Shown here piece by piece: positions 46,088 through 57,320 of a DNA stretch of 64,000 bases; within the stretch, counting starts at the first letter, position 1; the number at the start of each line of letters is the position of its first letter. The notes beneath the pieces are model-generated. The model had not been told where the DNA came from, ran no database searches, and was given only the letters and a program-made list of their open reading frames with translations. This stretch comes from Phellopilus nigrolimitatus. Taxonomy: Eukaryota; Basidiomycota; Agaricomycetes; Hymenochaetales; Hymenochaetaceae. The DNA lies in contig JAJOHG010000010.1 in NCBI GenBank assembly GCA_021029095.1, forward strand, positions 682,001 to 746,000, read 5' to 3'. Both the position numbers and the translations under genes were made by a program.

Positions 46088-47284
46088 TCAGAACATGATT
46101 CCTCCATCGAAATCGAAGTCCAGAGTCTGCGAGTTTCCGCTGAAGTCCCAGTTCTGATTCGTCAGCCCGAGAATTGACTCCATGAACACGTTGTTGTTAA
46201 GTGCCGGAGGATGCGCAGTGACCGAAGCGCTCTGTGGGGGCGAGGGCGCGTCCGCGCGGATGCAGTCGGGATGATGGTGAAAAGCCTTCGCGAAGAAAAG
46301 GTCCGGCGAAGACTCCGACTCGATGGGAGAAGACCCTAAATGTAGATTGAGAACACTTTCGAGTGGGCCGGTCGGGTCGCCATATGCGTAGGATTTGAAG
46401 GAGAGCGAAGACGTGTGTTGCGTGGCAGGACCACTCGGGGGCGAGTGAGAAGATGTCAGCCTCGGGAGTGGGAGGAGAAAACTCTACAGGGCGCTCGAAG
46501 TGGGGAAGGTGGAAAGGTGCTACACGAAGCTCTTCTGGTGAAATCTGGAGGAAGAAATTAGAGAAAATTAGAAAACAAAGTCTACAAGACTTTTGCTTAC
46601 TTTTGGAATAGAAAGCAAGTGCGCGTCAACAGAAGAAGTAGGGGAGGGAGATGCAGGAGAGGTGCTATCCGTGCTCAACGCAATAGGAGGCAAGGTATGC
46701 GATTCAAGAAGAGTAGGGGTAGTCGGCCCTGGAGTCGGCGGTGGCGTCGGCATCTGCACAAGTCGTGCGTTGAGCCTCCCTCGACTTACTTTGCTGCAGG
46801 CTGCACCGTGCGCGTCTTCTTCTTCTTCACCACGACCTCGTCCGGAATTCCAATAAGCTCTTCCATCGCACGCCTCGCCTTCTCCTGGTCCGCCATTTTG
46901 AAGAAGTGTGCGCGCGTCGCGTCGTCCTGGTCTCGCCAGAGCTCGGCAACCATCCGCGACACGTCGTTCTGGTGCTTCACGCTCTCGGGGAGCATGTGGT
47001 TCGCGATGGCGTGCGAGCGGAAGAGGATGAACGCGTTGCTCGATTTCTTTTTCTTTGTGGGTTTGGCGACAGACGCGGCCGAGGGCGATGGAGGCGGGAC
47101 AGGTCGAGCTGAAGCGCGTTTACGAAGGGAGAACTCGTCGTAGGGCGACGTCATGCTGGAAACCGGTGTCACCCAGACTCAAATGCTCTAGGGTCATCGG
47201 TGAGGTCTAGTAAACTAAAATATCGGCAAAGAACGTACCCATTTCGCAATGAAGCATAGCAGCATTGATACGAATAGCAGGCAT
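46088..47284 (-). pseudogene. HMG-box regulator, left copy, broken by indels
   Basis: Homologue of the intact gene at 59,034-60,226. The HMG box is still readable (47,050-46,860: SSNAFILFRSHAIANHML, then VSRMVAELWRDQDDATRAHF). Compared with the right copy there is an extra base in the CGCCCTACGACG stretch near 47,140 that breaks the exon 2 frame, a changed segment and stop after KTRTVQPAAK near 46,786, and an extra base in the GGTCCTGCCACG stretch in exon 3. The ATG would be 47,284 and the ancestral stop 46,088. A short product from an internal start containing just the box cannot be excluded. Confidence 0.75.
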
Positions 47285-47439
47285 TTGGAGGGCTGAGAGT
47301 GCGCGGTAGGAAACGACGAGGGGAGTCAAATTGGAGCTCTGCAAGCAGATGGGACATATCCTGGCCGTCCATTGTCGCGCTTTAATACTGGAGAGTCGAC
47401 CCGGAGAAGCTGCAGAGCTGGTAGAACGCTGTGGTTACT

Positions 47440-48115
47440 TGAAAAGGAGAACTACGCGCTATAATCACGTCGTGTTTTGCTCCCGCCCAGAAAGGAAAAC
47501 CCTTCGCTATTGTCACACACCTCGGGCCTCCCGCGCGCCTTGCACGTGTAGCGATTTAGCGATTATCATTGATATTAATATCATGGATTCCACCAAACAA
47601 TGCGGCGGTCACGTCACTCCTCTCTTTATAGTGAGCTACGGCGCGTAATCAATTGTCAAGAAGGAGCTAAGTGAACGACAAAACGCGACGTTGGAAGATT
47701 ATATGCCGACTAGTATCCCAGTTGGTCGCCGAAGGAGAGCTATGAGAAGAAGGCTAGATGGACGTCAGTTCTGCGAGGGTCACGACATAGATGAAGAGAC
47801 GCGTCTTTAGAGGCTTACATACACCGAACCTTGACTCTTTCAAAGGGTCCAAAAGTCGATGTCGACGTCGACTTTGCATGAAGGTCGTATAAAGTGTCAT
47901 GTCGCCAACACGAAAGTATCGCCAGTATTCAGCAGCAGCTCGGAGCTCCGTGCAATTTAGACGCGTACTTTTCTGAGCCCCAAAGGCCGAGGTAGTGGGC
48001 AAAGGCAAGTGCGAATAAGAGAACACGATGTGATTATATCGAGTGGTTTCCTTTTCCGTCCACACTAAGACGCTGTGTGATTATAGCGCATAATTTTCCT
48101 TTTCTGGTAACCATA
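47440..48115. promoter_or_regulatory. Shared divergent promoter with three copies of a 33-40 bp element
   Basis: Between the HMG gene (minus) and the HMG-less gene (plus) the element with core GTGATTATA(G/T)CG, followed by an (A/T)-rich stretch and CCTTTTC, occurs three times: inverted at about 47,440-47,482 and direct at about 48,027-48,062 and 48,070-48,112. The 5' flank is AACACGA(T/C) or ACGCTGT. The same three copies exist in the right block. Such repeated sites in a bidirectional promoter are likely regulator-binding or co-regulation elements. Confidence 0.65.
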
Positions 48116-48260
48116 TCGTCCAGCAGCCTTTCTTCTGTCCTCCACATCCGCCTTTTGTATTAAACCACGGCATCGTCAGGCGGAATGTGTCCCATCTACT
48201 CCTACTCGAAGCGCGCCTCACCATCTCCCACCGTTTTCCGTGTCTCATCGCTGTCGAACA

Positions 48261-48979
48261 ATGTCTGCTATTCGAGACGAACCCGCTGCACTTTATCGTG
48301 AAATGGGTACGTTCGTCGCCCACACTTGCGCAACCGGCTGGTCCTGACAAGTTTTGCAGCCAGTTTGAGTTTGGACAACTCTGCAAGCCAAGCTATGCCT
48401 CCTCGCACCCGGAGACGCGTTCCTGCGCGTATTCGCTCGAAGTGCGTAATGAAGGAACCTATTGGAGTCGACGCGAATATTGTCGAGCGGAAGAAGACGC
48501 GTACACGCAGGGCGGCGAGAAACTCATGCCTTGCGGTATACTCCTCGACGTCTTCGTCCCCTTCGAGCCCTCCGCAGAGCTTGTCTGCCCTCACCTATGA
48601 TTCGACCTCTGCCTCGTCAAGCAGCGACGGCAATTCACCGCCCTCGTCTCTCTCGACGTCCTTCCTCGAACTCCCCGCCACTCCGAAGGTGAGTGTCATT
48701 GTATATTCTATGCGCGCAAATGCTGATGTAGATATTACACAGATGGCGACTCTCGAGCTTCCCATGACCTCGCCTTCGTACACGTCGGCGGCTTTCGCTC
48801 CCCTATATGATGAGGCAGAGCTTCCCGTTGTCACTCTTGGGTGGTCCACAGAATTCTCCACGTCGTTTCTCTCAAACAAAATGCCGGTGCACAGAGGCTC
48901 GTTCTCCCCGCGGAACGCACTCGGATTATACCTCGACCACTCTCCCGTCGACATTCACACATCTCTCGACTTCCCGTAA
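48261..48979 (+). CDS. HMG-less paralogue of the HMG-box regulator, left copy
   Basis: Three exons (48,261-48,306; 48,360-48,688; 48,743-48,979). Exon 1 encodes MSAIRDEPAALYREM, closely resembling MPAIRINAAALHCEM of the HMG gene, with an intron at the same phase after the ATGG. Exon 2 has a basic stretch PRTRRRVPARIRSK, then ERKKTRTRRAARNS, which resembles KKKKTRTVQPA just after the HMG box, then S/P-rich sequence. Exon 3 is acidic/aromatic and ends SLDFP. The roughly 70-residue HMG box is missing. The frame is intact here. A nuclear role is suggested by the basic clusters, but no DNA-binding domain is visible; possible dominant-negative or partner function is inference. Confidence 0.65.
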
Positions 48980-49257
48980 TAGCTTGCGACGATGACCTTG
49001 CCCCTGTGATTAACAACGGTGTTGATGCATGTATATACCTCTCTCGTCTGTACTTAAACTTCTGGCATAAATTGTTCTTATATTATCGGATTGTACGCAC
49101 GAATTTAACTCAACCGAGACTATACTTGGAATTAGCTTTAGCACGATGGGGGACAACTACACTATCATCGCATTGCTTCTCTTTTTTCATCGGGACACCC
49201 AACGCGCAAATAATTATCAATAACGCGGTCCACGTAAGCCGGAGAGCTTTGGAAAAC

Positions 49258-52200
49258 ATCGATATTGCATGTGCCTTTCCTGAGGCGTTTCTAGCCAAGT
49301 ACCAACTCTTCGGGCGGGAAAACTATAGTGCTAGCAATTCAATATGTATTGCAGTATGGTTTATCTCATTTGCGCCTCGTCCGGACCAAAGGTCCATGTA
49401 TAAAATATAGGCTAACTCTTAGCAAACTAATTCATTCAAAAAATAGGTATGCTCCTATGAGCTTCAATACAAGTATCTGTAGCCGGACCTTTTCTGCATT
49501 GCTTCTCCCACTGGTAATACCCTCCAGACGAGCTGCTTCTTCGACACGTTCTTGGTTTGCTTGCTTTACTGCGCTTAGTCCATCCTCATCCAGTTGCTTG
49601 TTATCGCGCATCAAAATCAACCGGATGGCTGAGTGCGATGTGTATTAGACTAGTCACAGGAGCACTACAACCGCTACGGCTCACCGATTGAAAAGACAGT
49701 GGCGGAAACTAGTGCTGCAATGCCAATGTACATTGATTGGTGGTACTGCGGGCTCCATTGTACCTTCCACACAAATGAGCCGACTCTGTAAGCCTTGTCA
49801 GTACAGACTTTCGGCGACTCATAAGGGGAAGAAGACTGACAAGGCTCCTATATTACCAAAGCCAGTTCACTATACCTATCACTGCAGCGCGCTTGGCGGG
49901 GGGACGAGGAATTGAGTTAGCCGTCCAAACCAAATTGAGACCGGCACCTAAATTTATTGTGAGCCAATCAGATTGTGTCGAATTTGCGTCTTATGCATTA
50001 TTCGATGACAGACCTGCATATCCGCTAGCCATAAGAAGCATTGCAACATAGCGACCACCAGTGGAAAACGTAGAGACGGCGATTATATATCCTATGATTG
50101 CAACCCCCCAGGGTAATACGATGTGAAAAAAGTGCTCCCCACGCTTGGCTATCATGTCGTCTATTTGGGACCTTGTAAGTTCATGTTTTTTAAGCTTGCT
50201 CACCTGCGTGAAAGGAATTCAAACAACAGAGGACAGTGGCCAAAATCCATGGTGGTCTGTTCCTAGTTAGTTACTATGCTGTATTTGCTTCCGCGGACAG
50301 CCATAACCACTTACGCCGCGAGAAGCAGGCTGATCTTAGTTTGGAATCCAAGTGTCGCCGTAATACTTCAATGATGTTAGAGTCAGACGTTCATTTTTTT
50401 CGCGGTGCATGATTAGGAGAAAGACGTACGTCGGAAAGAACGTGACAAAGCTCAGTCCCAGTAACTGAGCCGCCAACAGTGCGGCGAAAAAAGTTGTCTT
50501 GATGTCTTGGCAAGCCATCTTAAAGCCTGACCACATCCTAAAAGTGAGTCGGAAGGGCACGAGATATGTCATTTTGCTCGTTTCGGAGATTGTGACCAAT
50601 GCATACGAGTCTCCTGCACAGTCTAGGTCCGCCTCTCCAGCATCCTCCGCAAGGCGGACTTGAGCGAGGTGACGCTCCGCATTAGAAAGCCAGCGGGTAT
50701 TATTGGGCTTGGTGAAGAGTATCAGTATATATAGATTGAGCTGTGACAATACGCACGTAGTCCGGCAAAACCCAGCTATTGGAAGCCATGTGAGTTGGCC
50801 TTTTTGTGATTGAGCCGAAGGGAGACTCACATAGATAAGAAACCAATAGATATTGTGATAGCGCCCTTCCAATAAATTGCGCAGGTTTAAGGTATACAGA
50901 AGTCGGAGGAATGCAGTGGAAATTACCTCGACGAAGAAAAGCCTTTGGTAGCGACAATTCATTTCCACACCAATGAGTGAACATGATATACTCACCATCT
51001 CCAACCTCGTATCCCTCGTTTTCCTTCCATGTTTGTGAGAATCCCGGCAGCCATAAGCTTCGGAAAATCCGTTGTCATCCGTACAATTACGAGGATGCAT
51101 TAAGACGGCGCCTACACTACCAAATGCGTTCGAGACTAAAAGCCCGCAGTAAATTATAGAGGAGCGAAGGGCCAGTTCCTGATAATAATAAATGATTGAA
51201 TTGACGATTATGACTGAAATAGCCTCTCATGCCTTGCGGGTGTACCACCTTGAAAGGAGGTAGACGGCCCCAGGATAGAATGCCGCCTCAAAAGATCGGA
51301 TAAAACAATCTTCAGCACTATAGATATACGGTACTTTTAACGCGGCTCACTTCTGGAAGTCCTATAAATACTCGGCAAGAGATAATTCCCGAAAAATTGT
51401 GCGTAATCTTGATGAGAGAGTCAGACCAATAACGCGTTAAGGACCCATAGACGATGATGCATGACACACACCCCGGTCAATGCACTAGTTAACCCCCACA
51501 GGATAACACAGATTCCGATATAGATCGAAGGTCTGAAGCACTGGTCAGATACATATTATCGGAACGACATCCGCTGTCACCTCGATACACGATTTAGAAT
51601 CTTGAACGAGTATCAGTCGCTTTGCAAGTGGAGCTATTCACTGCAGACAATCCTGACTCACCATATTCGACGGAATCGAAGCTGAGCAATAGGACGCGTA
51701 GAAGATAGCCACGACCGTGTCGTACTGCACATCTAAAATTTGTGATGAGAACCGGAGACTGTTTGGATACTTGTGTTTAGATCCATCCTCGCCTGTCAGA
51801 CCCAGGTCCTGTTCAAAGCCTTTCAATCTGGCCGCCGTAATCGCGATCCTCTGCAACGAGACTCAGCTCACATTAAATCAAGACACGCGACATAAAGAGT
51901 ATGCTCACATCAATGTAGTTCATAATGAAAATGAGAATGATAATAGGTAGAAGGCGTAAGTCCAGTTTTCGGATGAGATGTTTCTCTTCAGTCGCGCGCT
52001 TGTTGACATCGAAGACGCTCTTTACAGAGACGCCGTCCGTCACTCTTCGACAATCGTCGCATACTGTCGGGGAGCTGAGACACAGGTGTGCTTTCGGTTA
52101 CCGTTTCAGCGAGTACATAACTTGGTGTCCCGTCTTTGTAGCTCGAGTTTTTTCGTCCGACGGTTTCCATGGTCCAGGAGGGAGTTAGAGACAGATAAGA

Positions 52201-52802
52201 GCCAAGTGTCTCCGACTCAAGACTCTAATTTTGCTTAAGAAGCTTCCCGTCCAAGGCACACTAAGTGTTTAATCAAATCCAGCCTTTGAGATGTCCCGTA
52301 AGGGTCTAACAAGCACCGTCCTGCTCCCACATATCAGCTTCCTTCTTGACACTCCTGTCCCGAGTCCTAATGACAGGGAAAGTCTGTTGCTTGAGTATCC
52401 ATTCGTAGTTAAGCATCTTCCAATTGTGGTTTGTGGCCTTCTATTCTTACGTCCAGATCTCAATATCACAGGAAGCTTCCGTAGCCGTAGCGCTCTCCAA
52501 GGTTTTCGTAGAGTCGCAAAAGTACAATTGCTAGATAAATTGTAAGAGCATGTGATGATTGAGAAAGTTTGACAGCGCACTTCTCCATACCAGACTCACC
52601 AAAAGAGACGAATCAAATTTTAGAGTATCTGAAATTTTTGACAAGAGCGATTTGTAGGAATAGAGGCTATGATCAGGAAAAGGCAAAGAATCGCCACGCG
52701 AGTTTTTTTCACTTATGTAACGAGAAGGATGGATCGTGATCGCCACAAGTTTCAGCGCGTCCGTCCCAAGTCGTGTCTGTCCCGCTCACTGTTTCTGTCA
52801 TT
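49258..52802 (-). repeat. Duplicated block 2, left copy
   Basis: Matches 60,478-64,000 in reverse orientation; the right copy runs off the window. It contains the MFS transporter and about 600 bp of its upstream flank. The inner border lies about 25 bp before the UBL5 start codon, so the right copy carries this promoter stretch without UBL5. Confidence 0.9.
49464..52170 (-). pseudogene. MFS anion:cation symporter-type transporter, left copy, frameshifted
   Basis: Homologue of the gene at 61,095-63,794. ATG at 52,170 begins METVGRKNSSYKDGTP. One extra base in GAGTGACGGACGG (about 52,040, against GAGTGAGGACGG on the right) shifts the frame after about 43 residues. Another extra base in TTACCAGTGGGAG near 49,510 (against TTACCATGGGAG) destroys the conserved C-terminus. 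Internal exons and splice sites are otherwise well preserved, including the two GC-AG introns. The ancestral stop lies at 49,464-49,466. Confidence 0.75.
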
Positions 52803-52827
52803 GATACTATCACGACTGATTTACACA

Positions 52828-53230
52828 ATGGGGCTCATCGAGGTAAGAGGCTCATCATTTACGTTGTTTCCTTACTTTAATTAAATCTCGTATCCGCTAG
52901 GTGATTGCTAACGATCGGCTGGGCCGCAAAGGTACGCTGAATGCACGTTCGAGTTGAACTGGATGCTCATAATCTGTACGATCCATGATCAAACAGTGCG
53001 CGTAAAATGCAGCCCGGAAGACACCATCGGTGATCTGAAGAAGCTCATCTCAGCGCAGACTGGGACAGATGCATCGAAGATTCAGCTGAAGAAATGGCGA
53101 GCCGCTCGTTCACAAAGTTATTATCGACTGAGCTCACACTCCTCCGTATTTTAGGTACAACATCTACAAAGACCACATCACTCTCGCTGATTATGAAATC
53201 CACGATGGCATGAGTTTGGAGATGTACTAG
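52828..53230 (+). CDS. UBL5: Ubiquitin-like protein UBL5 / Hub1
   Basis: Four exons (52,828-52,842; 52,901-52,931; 52,997-53,096; 53,155-53,230) encode a protein of about 74 residues: [67 protein letters not shown] and MSLEMY. This matches UBL5/Hub1 closely, including the double-aromatic end instead of a diglycine, typical of this non-conjugated ubiquitin-like modifier that binds spliceosomal proteins such as Snu66. The third intron must start with GC (TG|GCGAGC at 53,097) to restore the invariant KKWY junction. Complete and unbroken. Confidence 0.92.
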
Positions 53231-53877
53231 TTTCTGGTCTTGGTTCAAGGACTCAAGGTCAGTGGCGTATACTGGGTGTGTATGTAATGTTGGTCAGCGT
53301 GTATGTGATGTTGGTCATAGCTGTAGCACCTGTAATTTTACCATTGAAATAATTCGTGTTTGAACAGATATATTCTACTTATAAGAAGGTTTCTTTTTCT
53401 ACGTTTATGAAAATGCTTTTATGAGTTCCAATAACTACATATAGCACGTGAACAAAGACAATGCGATGGATGACGTTCTGACTCGACAACCTTGATCTCT
53501 ACCTTTACTTCCGACTGCGAACACGACCAGCCTTCAAACACTGAGGACAAGCACGAGGGAGAAAGAAGTCTTCCAGGGAAGACTTCTTGCCAACTTCCTG
53601 CCATCCATTTCAGCTGTAACATAGCAGCTTGAACCTCTTAAATACTCCATTCGTTACCTTCTAGCTGAGACACGGGTGGTCCTTGTGCGCTTCCTTTTCG
53701 ATCGTCCACCGCGAACCGTCGTATGGAGACAAATCAGCACAGCGCTAGCGAGTGAAAGGAGGCAAATACTGCAAGTGAGCGACGCTTGTTGTGTCTGATT
53801 GCGCTGGAATGCGCTTTTACTGAAACATCGTCTACTAAGATTTTGGTTATCAAAGCAAACCAGAATAGTCTTTCAGG
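53231..53877. other. Spacer between UBL5 and the F-box gene
   Basis: AT-rich downstream flank of UBL5 with a short tandem repeat (GTGTATGTAATGTTGGTCA followed by GTGTATGTGATGTTGGTCA, 53,276-53,318). A short inverted repeat, CTTCCAGGGAAG, lies at 53,569-53,582. No gene seen. Confidence 0.5.
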
Positions 53878-55703
53878 ATGCCCGGTCAATTTTCAGATAT
53901 AGAGGAGAGCCTCTCCCAGCTATCTATTCTCACTGTGCCCTTTGAGGTTATCGAGCAAATTCTGAATTATGTTCCGACATCTAAAGACATCCTAAATTTT
54001 GCGCTCGCCTCGAAGAACTGTTACGCGCATGCAGTGCCGGTGCTGTATCGCAGCGTCGACTGGGTTTTGGGGTACAAGAAGCTGCGAAAACGTACGGCCG
54101 CTATGCTAGCATGGCTTTCCTCCTTGCGCATCCCGATCTCCTGACTGTCACACGCAGTCTTCGCGTGTCTGAGAAGAAATACGCCGTTGGCGGCGATACA
54201 AAGCTTTGTATAGACAACCCGCACGACGAGTCTCCCTCGCGACCCACCGACATGAAGAACTTCGAGCTCAACGCGATGCATAACAATTACCCACAGATGT
54301 TCCATACTACGACTACTGTGCTGTCTGTTTTACCGCGCTTCACAGGATTGACCGAACTTATTCTGCGCAGCATCACGCTTCCGCGTACCTTCTATCAAAG
54401 CGTGCATGCGCTTTCCGACTCGAACCTCCGACGTCTGACGCTTCGCTACTGCCGCCTGACGTCGCGCTACCCGAGGGGGTACGACCCGGCCACGTTGCGA
54501 CTCACAGAGCTCACGATCTTCCACATATACGCGCGGCTTCCCAAGCTCAAGGCGCTGCTGAAACTCTCGTGGAGTACGACACTGCGTACGCTGCGGCTCG
54601 ATCGCAGCACCGAGCTCGCACTTGGTTCGCTCGCAGCGCACGGACTCCCGAGCTCCGTGCGCGCCGTCGAGCTTGACTTTCGCGGACCCGCACCCGCGGG
54701 TAGACGTATGCTCGAGTACCTCTTCCCTTTCCTGAACAGCTGCAAGCATGTGCAGCATCTCGAGCTGGCGGACATGGGCAAGCTCGACGCGATTGGGCAA
54801 TATCCATCCCACAAGCGCCTTGCGGTCAATTCCCTGCCGTCCTTGACCAGCATCGCCGTACCCACCGTATATCTGGACCTGCTTCTGTTTGGACGCGCTA
54901 TCGACAGTTTGACTATCACAGACACTACGAATCGAGACCCCAGTCACATGGCGCCAATAGCAAGGTTCTTGACGGTGGACGGCATCGCGGAGGTATTGAG
55001 GATACTCCGGGGCGCGTCTATCTCGCTCCAGTCATTCAAGTTCAACCTGAAGACATGGGACAAGGAGTTGTTTTACATGCTGGCGGCAAAGCAGAGCCAG
55101 CTGAAGGAGCTACACGTCACCTATCAATACGGCGAGCCAGACGATGTGAGTCGTTGTAAGTCTATCATTCAGGGGCATAACTTTGACTCTTGTTCTTAGG
55201 ACTTTTTCATGTCTCTCGGCAACCTCATCGAGTTCCCTCACCTCGAGCGGCTCCACCTGTATCGCTTTGGCGACAAGATGGCGGGGAGCGACGATAGCAG
55301 ATTCGTCGACCACAAGGAATACGCGATCATCTGGCAACTCTACATGCCCAACCTTTACGAAGTCGCTCTCGCCTCCGACGTCATATGGTTCCGATCGCCG
55401 TCGCCGTCGCCGTCTAAGCCTGTCGCGCGGAACTCAAAGCCGACTTGGTCGCGGTACGCCGTAAAGCCCATGGACGGAGTTAACGGTCTTGTCCTGACGC
55501 CTTGTCCTAAGGAAGCTAAGAGTTACGAGGCTTACAACGAACAGCAGCGCAGAGTTAGCTTCCATCGTCTTGCACACGGCCACACGCTCTACCATAATAT
55601 GGATATGATAGTCAATGGCGGACCATTCGGAGATGGCTACGAACTTGAGGAGCTCGAAGAGCATTTTGAAGCAATTCCTCACGATGGAGACATTTCCGAC
55701 TAA
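53878..55703 (+). CDS. F-box protein with one apparent frameshift
   Basis: The N-terminus carries an F-box-like domain (LTVPFEVIEQILNYVPTSKD, then ILNFALASKNCYAHAVPVLY), which recruits Skp1 for SCF ubiquitin ligases. A long C-terminal region follows with leucine-rich, repeat-like segments (LTELTIFHIYARLPKLKALL; LQSFKFNLKTWDKELF). An intron with GTGAGT at about 55,146 and CTTAG at 55,200 joins DD to DFFMSLGNLIEF; the stop is at 55,701-55,703. Around 54,095-54,115 the frame changes by one base with no adequate intron, just where family members read AMLAFLLAHP. Substrate unknown. Such F-box genes are highly expanded in Agaricomycetes. Confidence 0.7.
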
Positions 55704-56123
55704 AAGCGACGTGTCTTGCTTATAAGTGTGTCCTAGCGCATAAGTTTACATCTTTTTTTTTTTTTCAAAACTATGTTATAAATTGTACGCTCTCTATGTA
55801 ACTGTACATTACTGAATATTGTGGACTCGATTTTTTTCACTGTCGGCGCTGAGGACTTACTGTACATATGAATTTTCTGGAGGGTTTTCAAGAAGTCGAC
55901 CTAAGTACTGAGTAGCTCGTCGAATGCATCGATCGACCAGCAGGACGTCATTACCTGATGATTATCTGGGGAAGAAGATAGCAAAATATATGTTGTGTAC
56001 ATATATATTACATACAAGTTGGGACAAAGAGTATCCGTCTGGTTATGAACATAAATAAGAAGTCATGGTAAGTAGTCCAATTCCAAGTCGTAAAGTCATA
56101 AAAGGAAGAAAAGAAAGTGTCAT
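55704..56123. other. Convergent 3' flanks of the F-box and PalI-type genes
   Basis: AT-rich, with a T tract at 55,753-55,765 and no coding frame. Confidence 0.5.
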
Positions 56124-56973
56124 TTATGTAGCCTCCTTGTTCAATCTTGTCGTGTCCTTCCCGATGTCCTCATCGGATTCGTCGAACCTATAGTCAACAC
56201 GTTCAGAAAGATAAATAAGTAAACCACCGGGGACCTTAGACGACGCACCGTGTCCAAAGCCTCGTGCTGACCCCGCAGCACCCGCACAGCGTCGCAGACA
56301 GGAGCACGACCACGCCCCACAACACAACGGTCGCGGCGAGGCTCATCCACGGGGCGTTCCCCCAGCGCACCGCGAAGTCCAGGTTTAGGCTCGCGACCGC
56401 CGAGATCTTCTGCATCGCGACCGCGGTGAGCGCGATGTCCGCGGCCGTGGACACGCTCGCGAGCAGCGCGGCGGCGACCGCGAGCACGAGCGCGCAGATC
56501 GCGGCCGCGTGCACGGCGGCGCAGAGCGCGAAGAGCAGCGTCGCGAGCGCGAGCCCGGCGCAGACCGGGTGCAGCACGAGCACGACGGTCAGCCCCTTGA
56601 GCAGGACCTCGAGCAGCTCGGTCTGGCCGGTGAGCGCGAGTATGGACGCGTCGACGTCGTACCCGAGCCGTGGCGCCGAGCACTCGCCGTCGTTGGAAAG
56701 TAGAGTGGGGACGTTCAGGACGCTGCACGCAGAGCGAATATAAGCATTGACGTTCTAGAGGTCCAGATATCTTGCGACGTGCCTCGTTACACAATAGCCC
56801 CAGACGCCGAACCGCACCTCAGTTCCGATGTCGGTCGGCACGACCTCGCTCGACGTCGACACCAAGCTCAGCAGGTACACCGGCTTGATGATCGGCAGGG
56901 AGAGCGCGACAAGCAGTAGCAGCACGAAGGAGACGAGCAGCAAGAGGACCACGATAACGATGTAGGCAGGCAT
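56124..56973 (-). CDS. SUR7/PalI-family membrane protein
   Basis: Exon 1 (56,973-56,783) begins MPAYIVIVVLLLLVSFVLLL and contains the family-type stretch LVALSLPIIKPVYLL, EVRFGVWGYCVT. Exon 2 continues SVLNVPTLLSNDGECSAPRL and LGYDVD, followed by three strong helices (LVLHPVCAGLALATLLFAL; AAICALVLAVAAALLA; LAATVVLWGVVVLLSATL). A last short exon gives an acidic tail FDESDEDIGKDTTRLNKEAT. This four-helix plan with GxWGxC is that of SUR7/PalI proteins: eisosome or cell-cortex proteins, and in the Rim/Pal branch, pH-signalling components. Which branch is not decidable here. The first intron (56,782-56,723) requires a GC donor (AG|GCACGT). Complete. Confidence 0.8.
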
Positions 56974-57320
56974 GTTTGCGACGGTAGTGGCGACGCACGC
57001 GCTTGCGCGTCGTCTCCAGGACGAGTTGTCTGACGGGGCGCATCGTTTCGCTGCCTCGAAAGCTAGCGGCAGGAGGTCGTAGCGCCGTAGCGACCGCGTT
57101 GTCACGGCCTTCACGGGTTCATCGCCTGCCAATGACGCTCTTCGCGGCCTGGAGCATGTGTAAAAGGAGCAATGCGATATTGATAGTGGCAGATTCCCCA
57201 AGGTTTCCCCAATTGTGCTAAAGCCAATTCCAAGAATAGTCTTATTCGTGCATACAATCCGATAATATAAGAACAATTTATGCCAGACAGAACGAAAGAA
57301 ATATGTACATTAAGCCCATT

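Larger units (their letters stand above)
45832..49185 (+). repeat. Duplicated block 1, left copy
   Basis: Matches 57,158-60,475 in reverse orientation over its full length, including both regulator genes and their shared promoter region. The outer border is at GACTGACTGGGAGAACAAG (45,832), the inner border near the CTATCATCGCATTGCTTCTC string at 49,160-49,185. Similarity is high throughout, with many small indels. Confidence 0.9.

Noticed and set aside
46700..46786. A new intron (GTAAGT to GTGCAG) that might rescue the left HMG gene after AAK
   Set aside because: Splicing there enters the wrong frame for the conserved MPTPPPTPGP segment, and the upstream exon 2 frameshift would remain.
54330..54947. 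Minus-strand frames opposite the F-box gene
   Set aside because: Shadow frames of a GC-rich coding exon; no conserved features.
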